Shown here: positions 44,803 through 56,235 of the stretch, one piece after another
How the letters are laid out: every line of letters starts with the position of its first letter
Numbering within the stretch: position 1 is the first letter of the stretch
From: Conchocele bisecta
Taxonomy: Eukaryota > Mollusca > Bivalvia > Lucinida > Thyasiridae
Direction of reading: 5' to 3'
Length of the DNA: 64,000 nt
Assembly: GCA_029237695.1 (NCBI GenBank)
Contig: CM055266.1
Location: forward strand, 10,619,805 to 10,683,804
Notes under the pieces: model-generated
What the model was told of the DNA's origin: nothing
What the model saw: only the letters and a program-made list of their open reading frames with translations
The model's database searches: none
Translations under genes and position numbers: made by a program

Positions 44803-45068
44803 ATGTTGTTTAATATGAGACAAATCAGTGTGATTAAGAAAATGTGCGATTTTTCATGAAAAATATTTACAAAATTTACACAATTTTTTTTCGTAAATGG
44901 CGTCGACAGTCAAAATATTCAGAGCAAACGAGTAACAGAACTCTGCATTTGATATGAAAATCTCATCAACTTTTGACGTCATTTACAAAAATTATCATAA
45001 ATTTTCTGTAAATATTTTTCTTGAAAAATCTTCTTTAATAGATACAAAATCACATGGCTTGTTTCATA
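44803..45068. mobile_element. Family F MITE
   Basis: Inverted halves with tttacaaaatttacac and gatacaaaatcacatggc. Confidence 0.6.
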
Positions 45069-45069
45069 T

Positions 45070-45286
45070 CTGGCTGTGACGGGAGAAATGCCGCTTATGG
45101 AATTTGTGACCACTGTTGTAGCTCCTGATCAAATAGCACACTCCGGTAGCCTGATAACGATATGTATTGCTTCATTGCTGTTTTATTGGTGGAGTAGCAA
45201 ATATGGCAGACCCTGATCAGACTGTGCGGATGCTAGACTGGTCTCAAAACTCGTAAGCCCCATTTCTCCAGTCACAGCCACATACG
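45070..45286. mobile_element. Family A MITE
   Basis: Ends ggctgtgacgggagaaat and ctccagtcacagccacat. It separates two family F copies. Confidence 0.75.
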
Positions 45287-45548
45287 AGACCCGGCATGTG
45301 ATTTTGTACCTTCGGACATCTGCGTAATGTCATTAAATACGTTTACAAAATTTACAATATTCTTCATAAATAAAGTTAAAAGTTGACAAAATGTTCAGAG
45401 TACATGCGGAATATAATTCCGCATGTACTCTGAAAATGTTGTAAACTTTTGACGCCATTTACGGAAAATATTGTAAATTTTATAAACATATTTCATGATA
45501 TTACGCAGATATCCGAAGATACAAAATCACATGGCATGTCTCATATCA
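45287..45548. mobile_element. Family F MITE, best copy
   Basis: Ends cggcatgtgattttgtacct and its complement. Centre gcggaatataattccgc. Confidence 0.75.
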
Positions 45549-45599
45549 GTAAGCGTTTTCTTACATCATGAGACCTGTATAGGCAGGGTTACTATGCTT

Positions 45600-46100
45600 T
45601 TAAAGGTACATGCCCACTCAGTAGACACAAACTGTTCTTTATAGGAATTAAATAAGTATGTAATTGTGCCACTATTCCACCAGTTCTAAACATTACGAGT
45701 GCCTGCTATACAGGTATAATCATTTAGTAATATGTATTTACTAATAGTGACGCACGTTGGTATCGGGCTATTTTCATATGCATGGTATTTTTTAATTATT
45801 TAATTATTTATACTGTACTATTAAATGTTTCGCCTGAAAATATACTAGTTTCGACAGATTATACAGTATGATAATTGCACATCAAGAAATATATACAGAG
45901 TATACATAGTAATGAAACACAGTTATTGCCCCTGATATCAGTGTGGAAAGTTACGTCTGATACAAAATGTACAATAATGCCAATCAATACGTGGGGTAAT
46001 GGTGAATGAATGTGTAATGTGCCAGAAAATGTCTCAGATGATGTCTCTGATATAAAGAACATTTTGTGTCTACTGAGTGGGAATGTACCTTTAAAGGTAC
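45600..46100. mobile_element. Family J MITE, inverted pair
   Basis: aaaggtacatgcccactcag at the left and ctgagtgggaatgtaccttt at the right, about 500 bp. Confidence 0.7.
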
Positions 46101-46291
46101 TATGTCTCGGCTAATGTCTCAAATACTCAATTTGCCCCTTTAGCATGACTTCAGACGAAAGCCGTGATTATGCTATACCCCAGTTGTCGGCCGCATCCGT
46201 CCACCTGTCCGCCAAATGCGCCATTTTATTTGATCAACTTCCAAGGTGTTTCTGTGTACTATCATAGACTGTGATAAAAAGGGGAGATAAT

Positions 46292-46472
46292 TTGTGGTTG
46301 GAGAAATGGGGCTTATGGTGATTTTGCAATCAGTCTGATCGGGATCTGCACTATTTGCTATCCCATCAATGAATCATTTGTTATGTTTGTATCAGGCAAT
46401 CTATATCATTAATGGGCTACAGGAGTGTGCTGTTTTATCAGGAGCTACACTGGTCACACATTATCACAGGAA
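46292..46472. mobile_element. Family A shortened copy
   Basis: Ends ttggagaaatggggctta and actggtcacac, with an internal deletion of the core. Confidence 0.55.
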
Positions 46473-46520
46473 TATTTTAGTTGTGGTATGATAAATTTAA
46501 ATACAATTAAATTACCAGTA

Positions 46521-46916
46521 CAGGGCTCCAGATAAGTAGTAATTGAGTATTTTCACTCCATCATATCTGAAGCAATTGGGTATTTCAATATTTTAATTGG
46601 GTAAAATAAAATCACACTACTGTTTACACATTAACAGACAGCAATTATTGGATAGTTTGCTTCGAAATGAAAACCTGTCTTGGCATTTCATTAGAATTGT
46701 CTCCTTGGAGACAATTCTAATGAAATACCAAGATGTGATTTCATGGAAAATAAGAAAAATATGCTATGTTTGTCATCTGGTTATTGTTTTCTGTAGCATG
46801 GTAAAGACCCACAAATTTGTTATTGCTTTTTGATACTCGCTACTTCTGATTTCAATTTGGTTTTTGGCAATTTTGATTGGATATTTACGCAAATACGCAG
46901 CTTATCTGGAGCTCTG
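46521..46916. mobile_element. Family D foldback
   Basis: Complete, with centre attgtctccttggagacaat. Confidence 0.8.
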
Positions 46917-47099
46917 TTATATTATAGGTGTTGTTGGCTTCATAAACATGATACAAATCTACAAAGAGACTTTTAGTTTTTGGACCCTTTGCGGGTTGGT
47001 GTAGACAATAGTGAGATGACTCGGATATGTCAAGTCCTTCGAAATACCTTTCCTTGTATAAATATCCGAGTCCTCGGACAGAATTCCATTTATTCCATA

Positions 47100-47645
47100 C
47101 GTACTTTGCTGATAGACTGAGGACAAGAACAATGGAGAGATCAATGAAGTCCTCACAGTATCGGTGCTGCAGGGTTGGGTGTTTCGGGATAAGAAGTTTG
47201 TCAGAGTTTCAGTGGGTGGTTGTTCGGGTGAATGCGACGGCGTACATTAACGGTAGAGATTCCTCCTTACAGGAATCACGATTTTCCTGGTTTGGCTCTC
47301 GGGTACGATTTTGTCTTTGGCTCTTTTGTTACCTGGGAGTTGAATTGGGTTATTGCCCATTATAAAAGCAGTAAGATTATTACTTTGGGAGGGGGCCAAG
47401 TGATTCTGGTGTGGCGAGGATCAGATCAGGATTATTCTGATTTCAGGGCTGAATATATATATATTTTTTTATTGTAAATATTCAATTCTGATTTGGGGAT
47501 TTCCGCCCCCCACCCACCTATTTGTACATGTACTTGAACATGTACTTGTACAGGTACTATGTGGGATTTAGTACTAAGCCCATTTACCCGGCCTTAAATG
47601 ACCTTAGGTGTTGATAGCCCGTTAAACCCCAACAAACGAACAAAC
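47100..47645 (+). mobile_element. Family E retroposon, longest copy
   Basis: gtgaatgcgacggcgtacat, aatcacgattttcctggttt, ttcagggctgaatatat, tail gttgatagcccgttaaaccc and (AACA)n. Likely SINE or LINE 3' region; the 5' end is unclear. Confidence 0.6.
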
Positions 47646-47779
47646 ACTTTCTTGTTTTACTAATCTCTTTCATCAATTTCCTCGCATATTTGAGACCAAG
47701 TACATTACATTTAAAACACTTGTAATTAGGTTTGAGGAATTTGATTCCTCAAACCTTTTGTTTTCGTTGGTTTTTTTTT

Positions 47780-48330
47780 TTTCTTTTTTTTCTTTTTATT
47801 CAGCCGTCGAGACTACAGCCCAAACCGCTGGTCGGATCGACTTCAAATTTTGTATACCGATTCGCATCAACAGTGAGACGAGAATAACGCAATTTTCAGA
47901 ATTCTCATGACGTCACTTTTTACGAAACCGGAAGTGACGTCATATATCATATAATTCCCTATAACTTCCTTATTTTCCAACCGATTTCAAAAATTCTTTT
48001 TGAATTGTAAAGCTGCGAGAATTCTCTATCTTCGCTTCGCTGACAATGTTTGGCTATCTGCTCAAATGAGAGAGCTATAGACATGTGAAATTGAGAAAAA
48101 TGAAAAAAATCAACAATTTCAGATTTTTGTTATTTTATTTTAACGGGTGGTCTTTGAAAACAATTTCCAATTTGTACAGTAATCTCAGCAACATAATTTT
48201 TTGACAGCGTCACGCGGGACATTCATCCGCACAGAAGATGATATTTTTCAGAGCAATGGCTTGAATAGTTCTGATTCTATTGCCTTTCAAACTTGGACGT
48301 TTTTTTTCAATTTTTCAAATTTGAAAAATG
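47780..48330. repeat. Diverged copy of the 48.9-50.3 kb repeat
   Basis: aaaccgctggtcggatcgac, ggaagtgacgtcatat and ttccttattttccaaccg in the same order as the later copies. Confidence 0.8.
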
Positions 48331-48925
48331 GTCATAACTTTTGTATTATCTAACCGATTTCAAATATTTTTTTGTTTTTTTTGCATTAAAAAGCCAACAA
48401 AATTCTCTATCTCCGTTTCGCTGGTAGTTTTTTGGCTATCTGCCCAAATGAGAGAGTTGTAGGCATTTGAAGTTTTTAAACAAAATTGAAATGGTCATAA
48501 CTTCCTTATTATTCAACCGATTTCAAATATTTTTTTTGCATTAAAAAGCCAATAAAATTCTCTATCTCCGATTCGCTGGTAGTTTTTAGCTATCTGCTCA
48601 AATATGCGCGAGCTACATGCATTTGAAGTTTGAGAACGAGCATATAAACTTAGCCGCCTAGAACAGTGTGTACAGCTGACAAACTTCGAGGTGGAGGCCA
48701 GACAGGTATGGTGGGCTGTATCAGACACTGGTTTTATATACGAACTGACATGCTGTGAGTGCTTTGTTAATTTTGATATGTTTCATTGCCATTTACCTCC
48801 AATGATAATGTATGTTCATGATCGCAAAGCATCCACACGTGTCTTGATGAATTCATATGTGCAATTGGGTATTTCAACATTTTTAGTTTTTGTTGTTTTT
48901 TGTATACAGCCGTTCAGTCTACAGC

Positions 48926-49533
48926 CCAAACCGCTGGTCGGATCGACTTCAAATTTTGCATGCCGATTCGGATCAAGTGTGAGCAGAGACTCAGAGATTT
49001 TCAGAAATATCTTAATGCCATTTCATTTCACGAAACCGGAAGTGACGTCATATTTTCTATAACTTTCTATAACTTCCTTATTTTCCAACCGATTTCAAAA
49101 ATTCTTTCTGAATTGGAAAGCTGACAACATTCTCTATCTCGACCTGGTTGACAGTTCTCGGCTATCTGGTCAAATAAGAGAGCTATAGGCATTTGAAGTT
49201 GAAAAATGTACATACTTTTCAACGATTTTGCCGAATTTTTGCCGAATTTCGGCTGATAACGGGTGGTCTTTACAAACGTTTTCCAATTTGTACAGTAATG
49301 TCAGCAACATAATTTCTTGCCAGTGTGATAGGGGAGTGTCAGGCGCATAAAAGATGATAATTTTCAGAGCTCTATCTTGACTACTTCCGGTTTCTATTGG
49401 ATGTCAAAGATGAACGTCTTTTTTTCAAGTTTTCAAAATAGAGCAAACGGATGTGACGTCAGCTTCGTTATTTATCAATAGATTTCAAAATTTCTTGCTG
49501 CGGTCGATATTTCAGTCCTTTAGCTAAAACTTT
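48926..49533. repeat. Tandem duplication, copy 1 (0.6 kb)
   Basis: ccaaaccgctggtcggatcg through tagctaaaacttt, near-identical to 49707-50318. Contains gtgacgtcata and gtgacgtcagc. Confidence 0.92.
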
Positions 49534-49706
49534 CCCGCTTTGTGCCCGGCCTATGGTGAAAACAAACGAAAACTTCACTGGCGGAATATTGCACTATGTA
49601 ATTTCCGTTTTATTAGGTGTATTTACAAATGGCGTAAACTGCAATTTAGGGGCGATAACTATCGAAAAATAATCATCCGCTGACTTACGGGCTCCCTCCA
49701 TCTACA

Positions 49707-50318
49707 CCAAACCGCTGGTCGGATCGACTTCAAATTGTGCATGCCGATTCGGATCAAGTGTGAGCAGAGACTCAGAGATTTTCAGAAATATCTTAATGCC
49801 ACTTTCCACGAAACCGAAAGTGACGTCATATTTTCTATAACTTTCTATAACTTCCTTATTTTCCAACCGATTTCAAAAATTCTTTCTGAATTGGAAAGCT
49901 GACAACATTCTCTATCTCGACGTGGCTGACAGTTCTCGGCTATCTGGTCAAATAAGAGAGCTATAGGCATTTGAAGTTGAAAAATGTACATACTTTTCAA
50001 CGATTTTGCCGAATTTTTGCCGAATTTCGGCTGATAACGGGTGGTCTTTACAAACGTTTTCCAATTTTCCAATTTGTACAGTAATGTCAGCAACATAATT
50101 TCTTGCCAGTGTGATAGGGGAGTGTCAGGCGCATAAAAGATGATAATTTTCAGAGCTCTATCTTGACTACTTCCGGTTCTATTGGATGTCAAAGATGAAC
50201 GTCTTTTTTTCAAGTTTTCAAAATAGAGCAAACGGATGTGACGTCAGCTTCGTTATTTATCAATAGATTTCAAAATTTCTTGCTGCGGTCGATATTTCAG
50301 TCCTTTAGCTAAAACTTT
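49707..50318. repeat. Tandem duplication, copy 2 (0.6 kb)
   Basis: Differs from copy 1 by a few small changes, including a short duplication ttccaattttccaattt near 50058. Confidence 0.92.
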
Positions 50319-50324
50319 GGCTGA

Positions 50325-50400
50325 AGATCGAACCCGGTATCCCTCGCTCCGATCCCATCGCTCTACCTCTAAGCTAACCGGCCCCACATCGGTGTGATGA
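50325..50400 (-). mobile_element. tRNA-like SINE head
   Basis: On the minus strand, ggccggttagcttagaggta then gataccgggttcgatcttca. No body seen. Confidence 0.5.
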
Positions 50401-50590
50401 TGCGAAGACAATACTGTTGGACTGTTCATTCTAAAACTTCAGAAATTCTTTTTGCTACCGATAGTTTACACCTTGGGCTAAAGCTTAGTTACACATGAAA
50501 TCAATGTTTGAGGCTCAAACCGTTGATGCAGCTCAAGCTGCTCTAGTTCCATTTTATGCTTGTACCTTGTGTGATTGGATGTTGTGAATT

Positions 50591-50801
50591 TACTTAATCC
50601 ATTTCATGCTGAGGATATGTCATTTTGTTTGTGAAAAATTCTTAAATATTTTCTTAATGTGCTTAGAAGTATATGTCGTGACCACCATTTGAACCGTCTC
50701 GTCGAGACGGTTCAAATGAGTGGTCGCAACATATACTTTCATTGAGAAAAATGACACATTTAAAATATTTCATACCTGTAAACCGAATGTAATGTGTTAA
50801 T
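50591..50801. mobile_element. Family H MITE
   Basis: atccatttcatgctgaggat through aatgtgttaa, with centre gaaccgtctcgtcgagacgg. Confidence 0.7.
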
Positions 50802-50895
50802 AATGCTACCCATTTTCATGTGTTTTATTTTTGAGTTTTACCTAATTTTATTGTGAAGGGTTTACTTTATATTTACATGTATTGATTCTATAATA

Positions 50896-51251
50896 AATGG
50901 CTGTGACTGGAGAAATGGGACTTATGGAATTTGTAACCAGTGTAGCTCCTGATAAAATAGCACATTTCTGTACATGTAGTCTGATAATGATCTACATGTA
51001 TATTGCTTGGTAGAAGCATGACGGGTGTTTCATTGATGGAATGGCGAACAGTGTAGATCCTGATCAGACTGTGTGGATGCACAGTCTGATCTGGATCTAC
51101 ACTGGTCGCCATTCAGTCTGTCGGTGAAACACCCGTCTTGCTTTTCGCAAATATTATCCTTCCTTTCCATGCCACTTGCCTGTGCTAGACTGGTCTGGGA
51201 GCTAGACTGGCCAACACTCCATAAGCCCCATTGTCCAGTCATAGCCACAAT
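50896..51251. mobile_element. Family A MITE, enlarged copy
   Basis: Ends ggctgtgactggagaaatgg and tccagtcatagccac. The interior repeats the aacagtgtagatcctgatca module and carries an extra 100 bp. Confidence 0.7.
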
Positions 51252-51524
51252 ATGTGTTCTGTCCGTCTGTCTGTCCATAGTGGTGTACATGGTAATAAAC
51301 TTTGATTGGTACAGTCTTGACACTTATGTCGATTCCAGAGCATTATTCCATTAGAAAAGTCCAACCTTAATTTCAATGCATTCTTTCCCGAGCAAGTAAC
51401 CACACCCTGGCTTATGGCAAGAATTTATGATGATTAAATGTTTTATTTACTTTTCAATACATCATGTACATTGTATAGCAATTGAAAAGAATCATGATAC
51501 TAGTATATAATTATACTAAACAAG

Positions 51525-51720
51525 CAGAGCTCCAGATAAGCTGCGTATTTGGTTAAATACCGAATTAAAATTGCCAAAAACCCAAAATCAGAAGTAGCGA
51601 GTATCAAAAAGCAATACAAAAATTATGATACCTTTATCATGCTGCAGAAAACAATAAACAGACCACAAATATAGCATATTTTTCTTATTTTCCATGAAAA
51701 CACATCTTGGTATTTCATTA
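51525..51720. mobile_element. Family D left half
   Basis: cagagctccagataagctgc to ggtatttcatta, then cut by another repeat. Confidence 0.7.
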
Positions 51721-52230
51721 CTTTAGTTCTCAAATCCACGGCCCCCAGGAAATGTATCAGGATATTGCAATTTCAGAGCTAAATATATTACTTTTGGTAA
51801 GGCCCAAAAATAATTACTTTGGTTCTCGTATCCAGGGTTTGCGGAATGTAATGCGGTATGGCAGATTTAAAAAAAAAAAAAGAGAATTTGTACGAGATCT
51901 CTGATTTTGTTATGTCGCTAGACGCATTTTTCATGTCAATTGAAGACGTGGTTCTCATACCTGTACTTAACTCTTAATAGTTGATAGACTATGTGGCAAA
52001 TTTGCAATTTGTTATTTGTCCATGATTATAATATGCCTGACGTGCAGGTCTTTTTCTGATGCGGCGAGATTTGAGAACTAAAGTACTTTTTAATGGCCTA
52101 AATATTCAGTTCTGAGTTTGGGATTTCTCCCTATTTTACAGGTGACATGAGATTTGACCACATAAACCCGGCCTAAAGTAACCTTAGCTGTTTTCAGGCC
52201 ATTGAACACCATTAAATAAATAAATCAACC
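51721..52230 (+). mobile_element. Family E-related retroposon
   Basis: tttcagagctaaatatatta, then gcctaaagtaaccttagctg, tail aataaataaatc. Confidence 0.55.
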
Positions 52231-52277
52231 AGTGAAATGTGATAAAAGGTAGTGAAGCAATTTTCAATACCAGAATG

Positions 52278-53085
52278 TACGGAGCCCCGCAGGGGACATG
52301 GACTTTTTTTTATTAATTCGTTCCCACGAAATAACAATTCGTTCCCTAAAATTTAATATAGGAATGAATGGCCTTTTTGTGGAATTTATTGGGGTATAAA
52401 CTTGGAAAAGTCGCGGGAATACTGGAAGAAGGCCAGAAGGCCTTCGTCCAGTATTCCCGCGACTTTTCCAAGTTTATATCCCCTATAAATTCAACAAAAA
52501 GGCCATTCATTCCTTATAATTCCAGCATTTGAAATAAATTCATCAAGAAAATGTGTTTATTTTCCGTTTTCTTAAGGATTATTTTAACTGCGCCTCACGG
52601 TTACTACCTAAACCTGATCACAGTTGCTATGTGTTTACTGTATTCATCCGCACAGCTGCCATTTTGTAGGCTGTCTGTAGAAAGCAGTTTGGCGTGGGAG
52701 TTTACTGCGATATAAATTTTGGACAGAGACTCGCTACGGGCCAATCAAATGTTGAGAATTGTGTAAATATTTTTGTGCTAGAATTATGAATTCGTTCCCT
52801 CGAATTAACAATTTGTTCCAACGATATAACAATTTGTTCCCACAAATTAACAATTCGTTCCCACAAAATAACAATTAGTTCCACGAATTAACAATTCGTT
52901 CCCACGAAATAACAATTTGTTCCCATGAAATAACAATTTGTTCCCTCGAATTAATAATGTGTTCCACAAAATAACAATTTAACAATTCCTTCCCTCGAAT
53001 TAACAATTCGTTCCCACGATATAACAATTGTGTTCCCACGAAATAACAATTGTTATATCGTCGGAACGAATTGTTATTTCAGTAC
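52278..53085. mobile_element. Same tandem-repeat foldback, interrupted
   Basis: The left end tacggagccccgcagggg and aacaattcgttccc units at 52316-52345 and 52790-53060 flank an unrelated palindrome-bearing segment. The right terminus is missing. Confidence 0.75.
52372..52519. repeat. Near-perfect 148-bp palindrome inside the foldback
   Basis: Arms ggaatgaatggcctttttgt and cttggaaaagtcgcgggaat with complements; centre ggccagaaggcc. Confidence 0.9.
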
Positions 53086-53260
53086 TTGTTGTTGTTGTTG
53101 TAACCATGTGACATACACATTGACTTAGGGGTGAAAGTGTGGTTGATTGCTAGACATACTGATGACAGCTTTATCTCGGGGATCTGCAACGGTTAATGGG
53201 TACCCTGGCAGTTCCTACCACACAATCGGCTTCTGTTCAGTATCAAACCGTTTCATCTGT

Positions 53261-53308
53261 GGCTGTCACTGGAGAAGTGGGGCTTATGGTGTTTGCGACC
53301 AGTGTAGA
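53261..53308. mobile_element. Family A left end, interrupted by family G
   Basis: ggctgtcactggagaagtgg through gcgaccagtgtagat. The next family A bases (aagatcagcctgtgcaccc) reappear after 53745. Confidence 0.65.
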
Positions 53309-53745
53309 TAGAGAATAGTAGGTTAGTGCCGTGAATGGGAAAAAATATCCGGCAAGGCTCAAGAATTTCTTTATTACTCATCAGAAGTATATGTTGTGAC
53401 CACTCATTTGAACCGTCTCGCCGAGACGGTTCAAATGAGTGGTCACAACATATACTTTGGTTTAGAAATAAGGAAAATAGATAGAGAATAGTAAGTTAGT
53501 GCCGTGAATGGGAAAAAATATCTGGCAAGGCTCAGGAAACGGGATGGGCGAGGCTCTGCCGAGCACATCCCGTTTCCGTGCCGCGCCAGATATTTTTTCC
53601 CATTCACGGCACTAACCTACTATTCTATTTATCCCGTCAACACCTACAAATGGCTGTAAAATGCAAAAATAGTATTGACTGGATATCAAAAATGTTTCAC
53701 GGCACCGTGTTTCACTGCACATACGCACTGTGTTGACGGGATAAA
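53306..53745. mobile_element. Family G element, nested in A and carrying H
   Basis: It starts twice (53306 and 53485), with a family H palindrome between. It ends gttgacgggataaat at 53745, after which family A sequence resumes. Confidence 0.7.
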
Positions 53746-54004
53746 TCAAGATCAGCCTGTGCACCCGTATACATAACAATACTCCATCGTTCAAGGTGTG
53801 GAGTTCAATCATTGCACTAGGAATACAAATATTGCCTGTTTCGCAAAACCTGCTCAAATTTTACGGTCACGGAAACGATGCAAAAACTTTATCGCGAATT
53901 ATTTTTTCCCTGTGTTAAATCCCCATAGAGATGTCTATGGGGATTTAACATGGCACATTTTCCTATTTTCAGAAATAGTGTTGCCAACATCTATATTCCT
54001 TGTT

Positions 54005-54144
54005 ATAAGTATGGCGGGTGTTTCATTGATGTAATGGCGAACAGTGCAGATCCTGATCAGACTGTGCGGATGCACAGGCTGATCTGGATCAACACTGGCC
54101 GCAAAACTCGTACGCCGCATTTCTCCAGTCACAGCCACATATTT
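54005..54144. mobile_element. Family A right half
   Basis: From ggcgggtgtttcattgatg through the core to ccagtcacagccacat. Confidence 0.65.
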
Positions 54145-54349
54145 TGAATCCAAACAGCAATGGCGCTATCCAGTGAGGCAGTATCACGGCTTCTCTCTTC
54201 AAGTTCTGTTTTGTTGTATACAGTAGCTGTACATTATAACACGGATGTGCTCCACTTGAAACGAGTTCTATCATTAGACTATTCCTGCTATCATTACACT
54301 ATGGCCTGCGCTAATCTTGCCAATATTAGTCATGTTTTGTATTTAAAAA

Positions 54350-54700
54350 TACTTAAATATTGCGCTTGAAGCCAAGCAACTTGATTGCCTGAGACAATCA
54401 AATTGCGAGTTGGCATTATTGCCGATAGAGTAGCAGACATGTTGATAATCTGACAATCTGATGGTATGATTACTGTTCGCTGAATTGGGGTGAGAAAATA
54501 GCTGATATCCCTTGATGTAGATTTGTACTTTGACTCTGATAACATCTTGTATACACGTGTATTTTATGCACGTCGCCAGCTTTCCAGAGTGCTCAACCGC
54601 CTGCGCTGACCTTGACATTATTTGTCAATTGCTTCGCTTTCTTTCAAAATACCTGAATATTGCGCTTGAAATCAAGCAACTTGATTATTACTAGCTATTT
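54350..54700. repeat. Short direct and inverted repeats around GCGCTTGAAGCCAAGCAACTTG
   Basis: gcgcttgaagccaagcaact at 54362 recurs at 54662. cttgattgcctgagacaatc is a hairpin. Confidence 0.65.
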
Positions 54701-54854
54701 ATCACTAGCACCACTCTAGTTAGTGAATCTGGATCTACAGTGCATGTTAGAGTTATGGGCCCTGTTTCACTGAACTTCGTAGGACTAAAAAGTTCGTAAG
54801 TGGAATTGATGGAAAATCCAATTGATGGATTTACATTTATTGAGCATAGGCTCC

Positions 54855-55080
54855 GTACTCTTAGGGAGTTGGGCTTACTAGTAGTGACTGGTGGATGAAC
54901 ATCTGGTACCAGTTCGGGTTATTCTAATTTCAGGGCTAAATATAGATTGTCTTTGTAAATATTCAGTTCTGATTTTCGGATTTTCCCCATCCATACAGGC
55001 GAAATATGCGAGTGGACCCCGTTAACTCGGCCTAAAATGACCTTAGCCGTTGACAGGTAGTTCAACATCAGTTTTAAAAG
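54855..55080 (+). mobile_element. Family E retroposon fragment
   Basis: tctaatttcagggctaaata through gaccttagccgttgacagg. Confidence 0.6.
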
Positions 55081-55200
55081 TTTTAAAAAATGCGCGTCTC
55101 AAGTACACCACCACCAGCCTGTGGAATGCTCCCGTAGCTTTCGTTTTATCTCGCATGGCATCGTACAACTTAAAATCCAATATATGTAACCATTTAATGT

Positions 55201-55450
55201 TTAACCCTTTCACCCCTAAGTAACTGGAATGGACTGTGATACGCTAATTTACCGACCAATCCAATCGTCACAAAATTATTTTCAGATTAGTCCATTTATG
55301 AAAATGGGGGTGTTGTTTCTTGTAAAAAAATATGAAAATTACTTGCAAAAAGTGCAGATCCTGATGAGACGGCTCGTTACGAGCCGGCTCATCTGGATCT
55401 GCACTGTTTGCATAAACCGCTATAGCTGGCTTTCGGGTTCAAATGGTTAA
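55201..55450. mobile_element. Family B TTAA MITE
   Basis: 250 bp with TTAA at both ends. It includes aagtaactggaatggactgt and the palindromic core. Confidence 0.8.
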
Positions 55451-55479
55451 ATATATGTCCGGGATCCCTGACCAGTACA

Positions 55480-55830
55480 CGCAGACGAAGATAAGTTTTA
55501 CAACACAAATGGCAGTGCCATTGAAAGTGGCGACATATATGTTGCCACTTTCAACGGCAATGCTCACAGATGGACTACATAGGTCGCGTCTACCAAGTAG
55601 TACGGTATATTTTCTACAGACGCGCTTCTACAAGTAGTTTAGCTGCTGCTGGCGATGATCATAGTGTAATATAAATGGTTGGTATATTATTATAAACCGA
55701 CTCATGGGATCGTATGCCATATATACGAAACCGTTTTCACAACAGTATACATAAATGGCATTGTCGTTGAAAGTGGCAACATGTATGTTGCCACTTTCAG
55801 TGGCACTGCCATTTATATCATATGTCAATG
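55480..55830. repeat. Pair of palindromic elements
   Basis: gaaagtggcgacatatatgt / gttgccactttc at 55520-55555 and gaaagtggcaacatgtatgt / gttgccactttc at 55768-55800, both in aaatggca...tgccattt contexts. Confidence 0.75.
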
Positions 55831-56003
55831 CGAAACGTCGCCGGTTTTGCTTGGGGGAAAAAGCTGGTTCACCCAAGTCCATGTCGAATGTTTCATATGC
55901 AGTAAAACCACATGATCCCCGCGAACCGATTCAGTGGGAACCTTCCTTTCCCATCACCGGACCGATATTCATATCCGATCCGCTGATTGTGGTAGTGTGA
56001 ATA

Positions 56004-56235
56004 ATGGCCGCCGGAGCTCTACTGCCGCTATGCGCAGTGTACGTTGTTGCGGGTGCGTCCATGGTGACGGGTCACGTGACTTCGCGACCGGAGGACGACT
56101 GCGGCTGGGCGACGCAGCTGGTGACGGCCCGGATCCGGAACTTGGAGAACCGGATGGACATTGACATGAAGATCATGCGCAATGAGGTCCGGAAGGAGAT
56201 TCGACGGAACGGATACAGAGGCAGCCGATATAGAG
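56004..56235 (+). CDS. Coiled-coil protein exon 1
   Basis: 77 codons plus one base: signal peptide, a Cys (DDCGW), then a helical charged segment. It contains tcacgtgac within the coding sequence. No homologue recognised. Confidence 0.6.

Noticed and set aside
48691..49062. 123-codon protein
   Set aside because: Most of it is the 0.6-kb tandemly duplicated unit, whose other copies are not open in the same frame.
50325..50400. Functional tRNA gene on the minus strand
   Set aside because: Box A and B are present, but the acceptor stem does not pair well and it lies beside repeats; better as a SINE head.
52790..53060. CRISPR-like array of acaattcgttccc units
   Set aside because: Units are adjacent with no unique spacers and occur as inverted arrays within a foldback element in animal DNA.
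55755..56000. Gene ending three bases before the coiled-coil protein start
   Set aside because: The frame begins in a palindromic repeat and no acceptor or homologue supports the remaining 50 codons; a terminal exon of another gene cannot be fully excluded.
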